In this document: positions 60,526 through 64,000 of the stretch, in pieces
How the letters are laid out: each line of letters starts with the position of its first letter
Position numbering within the stretch: the stretch's first letter is position 1
Assembly: GCA_020809705.1 (NCBI GenBank)
Contig: CP085826.1
Span: 4,898,001 to 4,962,000, forward strand
Length of the DNA stretch: 64,000 nt
Direction of reading: 5' to 3'
Source: Calonectria ilicicola
Lineage: Eukaryota; Ascomycota; Sordariomycetes; Hypocreales; Nectriaceae
Made by a program: the position numbers and the translations under genes
Notes under the pieces: generated by a model
The model's database searches: none
Told to the model about the DNA's origin: nothing
What the model saw: the letters and a program-made list of their open reading frames with translations, nothing else

Positions 60526-63049
60526 GGTCCACAGGGAATAAGCGACCGAGCGCGGCGTTGAAACGGCAAAAGGGGTGAGAAGGATGACGCCCGTCGGTGA
60601 AGGAGTCAAGTCGCAGACTGGGCGTTGGTGTCTCGTTGAGATTTGTCAAAGATGTATTAAAAGGCCCCAGCCAAGCCACGGCCTGACGTCGCTCGTCTCG
60701 ACTCACTGGACCCTCAACGTTGGAGCGCTGCAGCCCAGAATGGTAGTTGGCCCTGCGGGGCAGTCGCCGTCAGCTTCAGTAGCGCCGGGGTGCCTCCAGT
60801 TGGCGTAGCTTCTGCACCTGCAGTTTGCCAGGTCGTCCGACTTAGGCGCCGTGGGAGCCAACCGCAGAGGGGATCTACTTACCTGGCAAAAGGAGTGACA
60901 GGGTCAGTCGCAGTGAGGCTGCTCCACTGATTGCAGGTGAGAATCTCACTCAATCTGGAACTCGGAAACGCGGCGCTTCGTAATAGACGTCGTCGACAAG
61001 AGATACGACACGGGGTTCGAATGCGAACAGTATTTCTGCACACGCGCTTTAATATTCCTCCATTTCAACCCTCCATCTTATGTAGTCATGAGTCGTCCTG
61101 GCCATCTGGACGTCAGTGTGCGAAGCGCTAAAGTGAGGGGCATGACGTGTGCTGCCAAGTCCCAAGCCACTCGCCCAGACTGCCACAGCCCTGTTTATTC
61201 GGGATCTCATTGCCGTAATACGCGAAAAGCCGCATTGGCATAAATGCAGATTTTTGAGATTTGACGCTCCAATGATAGGATAAATGTCAGGGCCAAATCC
61301 CTACCTGCAGTTGTAAATCAGTACCCTCTGCTTACCTATTTAGGGCTCGCTTTCGTCATGCAACAATTTTGGGCTGCTTGTCGCCCAACGGGACTGGCTA
61401 AGTACACTACACAACGTGCTATGAGAAAATGTCCCCAGTCTAGTCCTGTGCCTCTTTGCCAGGCTCAACGATGTCCGCGTATTCGTTCAGCTCCAGAGTT
61501 GTGGCGGTTCGTAACCCTGTGGGACAGGGGGCCAGGGATGATCACGTATCCCAAATACTCTCCCCTGCTTGCCTCCAGACTCGCTCTCGGCATCACCCTG
61601 CCCGCATAATCTTACTTAAACTCACAGAGCTTTTCTCATGTCTCCCAAAGCCCACTATGCCTTGCAGGTGGATCAAGATGGGAAAGCTTTCATAATCATG
61701 GTTTGATCCACCCGCGATTCGCTTTTAGAACCCAACCCAGTGCTAGCAACAGAAACCAGGAGTTACATTGAGGTATCCCGTGCCGTCAAGCAAACCCACA
61801 TGACAGTATCCTTTGATGTGAAAAACACAGTATACTCAGGCCTTAACTACACACCCCTTGGTCCGCAATATAGCTGCGCAAAGGTCGTCGAGCGTACTTT
61901 TGCACTAGAGCCTACATGACGGTGTTCTGCAATGGTTTCAGCAGTCATTCCCTCGGTACAACTTGGAAGTCTCGGGCTAACACCATCTTTTCATTCCAAT
62001 AAATTATTTGATTTGCTTTATTTGTTTATTTCTTGGGCAAGCGAGAAAAGCAATGGCTACTTACATTCGCCTGTACTTTATAAATGACTGCACCATATGA
62101 ACATGCACCCAAGACAAACAGCGGGCTACCATTTGTCGGTGATATTCCACTGAGTGATTAATTCCAGTTTCTCGGGTCAGTGTCACTAGTTGTTCCATCT
62201 TTGTGTCCCCTTCCCGCATCATCACTTGGCACGATAAAACATTTCACCGATCTTTCAACCTCATGCCACTCCGCATCAAAGTCGTTCATATCGGCATGAC
62301 TAGTACGACAAAACGGTCTCCTGAAATCCACGGCCGTGGTTCCCGTACTTCAGGCTAGCGAAGGAAATGGAATGGAAATAAAAGATAGATCAAGCGGCAT
62401 AAAGTGGTGTAGGACTGGTAGCATGGGCTTTTATTAATTAATGTCCATTACTATTTCGAGCTGCTTGATTATACGTACCAAATATTTCCACTCCTCTATA
62501 AAGTTAACACCCCTTGACTCTTCATTTAACCATCCCATCCATCCACTCGGTTTGAACACCCACTAATCAGTACCGTTGCGTTGGTACCAGGATTCGGGGG
62601 CTGTGTTTTGTTCTTTTGTGTGAGACGCAATAAAAAGGAAGAACAAGACCTGGGCTCAGCCTTGTGTCGCAGTGTCGCACCACGTCACCAGGCGCTAGAC
62701 AGCCAGTGTCTCCTCTCATTCAGCCCAGTTTCTTGGCAAGTGGTAAGGTTTGCAATACTGGTGCCCGAACAGATAGCGGCGGAGTGAATTCGGAACACGG
62801 CTTCATTATAGGTGGGTCAAACTCGTTGAGCCAACCGGGCGCTCCGAGCTTGACGGCTCAGCGACAAGTGATGCGAAAAAAACAATGCGCAGCACCAAGC
62901 AAACCTCAGGATGTTTTTGACTTGTTATTTACTGTACACTTTTCTTGCCTTCTCCCAGAAATCTTATTAATATGGGTGATGCGGAATGGGTATCAAGACT
63001 ATGTCATATGATTTTTAACGAGAAACAAATGTCGAAGACAGACCTAGTG
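60526..63049. other. 2.5 kb intergenic region
   Basis: Promoter of the PX gene on the left and 3' region of the coiled-coil membrane protein on the right. 61990-62035 is AT-rich (ATTTATTT-like). A string resembling a tRNA B-box at about 61013-61022 has no matching A-box or stems. No gene supported. Confidence 0.5.
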
Positions 63050-63992
63050 TCACAGTTCGTCAAAGACTCGCAATCTCTCCCCACCATCGACGTGCCTCTT
63101 TCGTAAGTATGTACCATCGTCGTCCTCATGACTCTCTGCTGGAATCTCTGTGTGGCCTGCCTCTTTTCGAGATTCCATGATGGATTCAGCCATTCGAGAC
63201 TCCATGCCCTTGAACGACGTGCTTGGGGGTGTATACTGAGCCCCGAAGAAAAATAAAAGAATTAGAGCCAACATCGCAATAGACATGCAAATCCAGATGG
63301 CCTTGAGTCGTCGCCGAGTCTTTTCCTGTGATTCCTTGTCCAGTCGATCCCATGCTTCTACACGCCGACGAACAATGTCAACTCGATCGCTAAGGGACCG
63401 AATCTTTGCGCGGCCGCCTTGAATCCGAGCCTGGAGGGACTCAATGCTTGCTTGTTGCTCCTTGAACTGGCCTAGGGACGTTATTTGTGCCGTAATGTCA
63501 TTCTCAATCTCATTTGCCTCTCTGTCAAAATTATTATGGATGTTACGCGAGGTGACTGCCAAGTCTTTCAGGGCGGTCACGGTATTCTGGAGGGTACTCA
63601 TTTTCTCCAAGACGGCATAGTAGGTTTCGTCGAGTCGGAGGGACGTCGAAGTTGAAAAGGTGTGGAGATCCACGAGTGATTGTTTGAGCCCACTGGGATC
63701 AGAATCCTGTTAGCAAATAATTGGGCGAGCAAGGCGCGAGAACATGGCAGACTGCAACCTACTCGACTTGCGACGACGTCCTTTTCCGCTCATCTCTAAG
63801 TCTCTCCTCCTTGTTAAATTTAGGCTCGGGCTGGTGCACAGGCACGATGGGACTCGGGATCCGGTTGTCTTCCTCGCGCTGTAGCATGATGCTGGGCCGA
63901 CGGCTCTGGTCTGGGCTGATTAACGGCGTGACGCCCTCGGAGCGAGGCGTGTCGACAGAAGATCGGCCCCAGGTAAATGGATTCGCAGACAT
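63050..63992 (-). CDS. Coiled-coil single-pass membrane protein ending in FDEL, function unknown
   Basis: I do not recognise this family. Exons are 63992-63763 and 63692-63050 (290 residues); the 70-bp intron splits an Asp codon between SSQV and GLKQSL. Residues 1-75 are polar and Ser/Pro-rich (MSANPFTWGRSSVDTPRSEG), probably disordered. Residues ~85-200 form a long coiled coil (YAVLEKMSTLQNTVTALKDL, IESLQARIQGGRAKIRSL). After basic KTRRRLK, one transmembrane helix spans ~208-228 (IWICMSIAMLALILLFFFG). About 60 polar residues follow, ending RVFDEL. Positive-inside reasoning puts the N terminus in the cytosol and the C terminus in the lumen, where FDEL would resemble an HDEL-type ER retrieval signal. 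The layout recalls Sec20/SNARE-like proteins, but I see no diagnostic SNARE sequence. Confidence 0.82.
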
Positions 63993-64000
63993 GGGCTGGG

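Noticed and set aside
61005..61030. tRNA B-box-like GGTTCGAATGC
   Set aside because: No A-box at the right distance, no acceptor or T-stem pairing.

Overview
The window is nuclear chromosomal DNA of a filamentous ascomycete. Protein genes are interrupted by short introns (mostly 48-85 bp) with GTRNGT donors, CTRAC-type branch sites and YAG acceptors. The protein set (group III HAMP-repeat histidine kinase, fungal Munc13-like C2 protein, SAM-HMG protein, PRD-4-type Chk2) points to Pezizomycotina, most likely Sordariomycetes. Recurrent TAGGTACC-type palindromes between genes hint at Hypocreales, but that is inference. I see no operon logic, CRISPR, prophage, rRNA or tRNA, and no intact transposon.

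Fourteen protein genes are supported, all complete. In order: phosphomannomutase (-), CaCA-family cation/Ca2+ exchanger (-), condensin kleisin BRN1 (+), SAM-HMG box protein (-), a 94-residue coiled-coil protein with a 20-nt microexon (+), group III osmosensing hybrid histidine kinase (-), Munc13-like C2 protein (-), BAR-PH-ArfGAP (+), Chk2/Rad53-type FHA kinase (+), eIF3m (+), GRF zinc-finger protein (+), succinate dehydrogenase flavoprotein (-), PXB-PX lipid-binding protein (-), and a coiled-coil single-pass membrane protein ending in FDEL (-). I rebuilt each exon model by hand. In every case the summed exon lengths are a multiple of three and the joined protein reads through a recognisable domain or a consistent frame.

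Layout: 0.1-12.3 kb and 41-64 kb are gene-rich. Four long stretches hold no convincing gene: 12.3-18.5 kb, 25.5-32.6 kb, 36.8-41.0 kb and 60.5-63.0 kb. They contain simple repeats, homopurine tracts and unconserved open frames. They are probably long promoters and leaders, perhaps with non-coding transcripts.

The genes are housekeeping and signalling functions rather than one pathway. Two touch chromosome or DNA-damage biology (BRN1, Chk2), and the GRF protein may be a third. Three touch membrane traffic or lipids (Munc13-like, BAR-PH-ArfGAP, PX protein). Two touch metabolism (PMM, SDH1). I found no novel multi-gene system. The most interesting observations are at splicing level: three stop-free introns of 3n length (one six residues after the receiver phospho-Asp of the histidine kinase), the microexon gene, tandem acceptors in BRN1, and an intron in SDH1 that reads like a second mitochondrial presequence.
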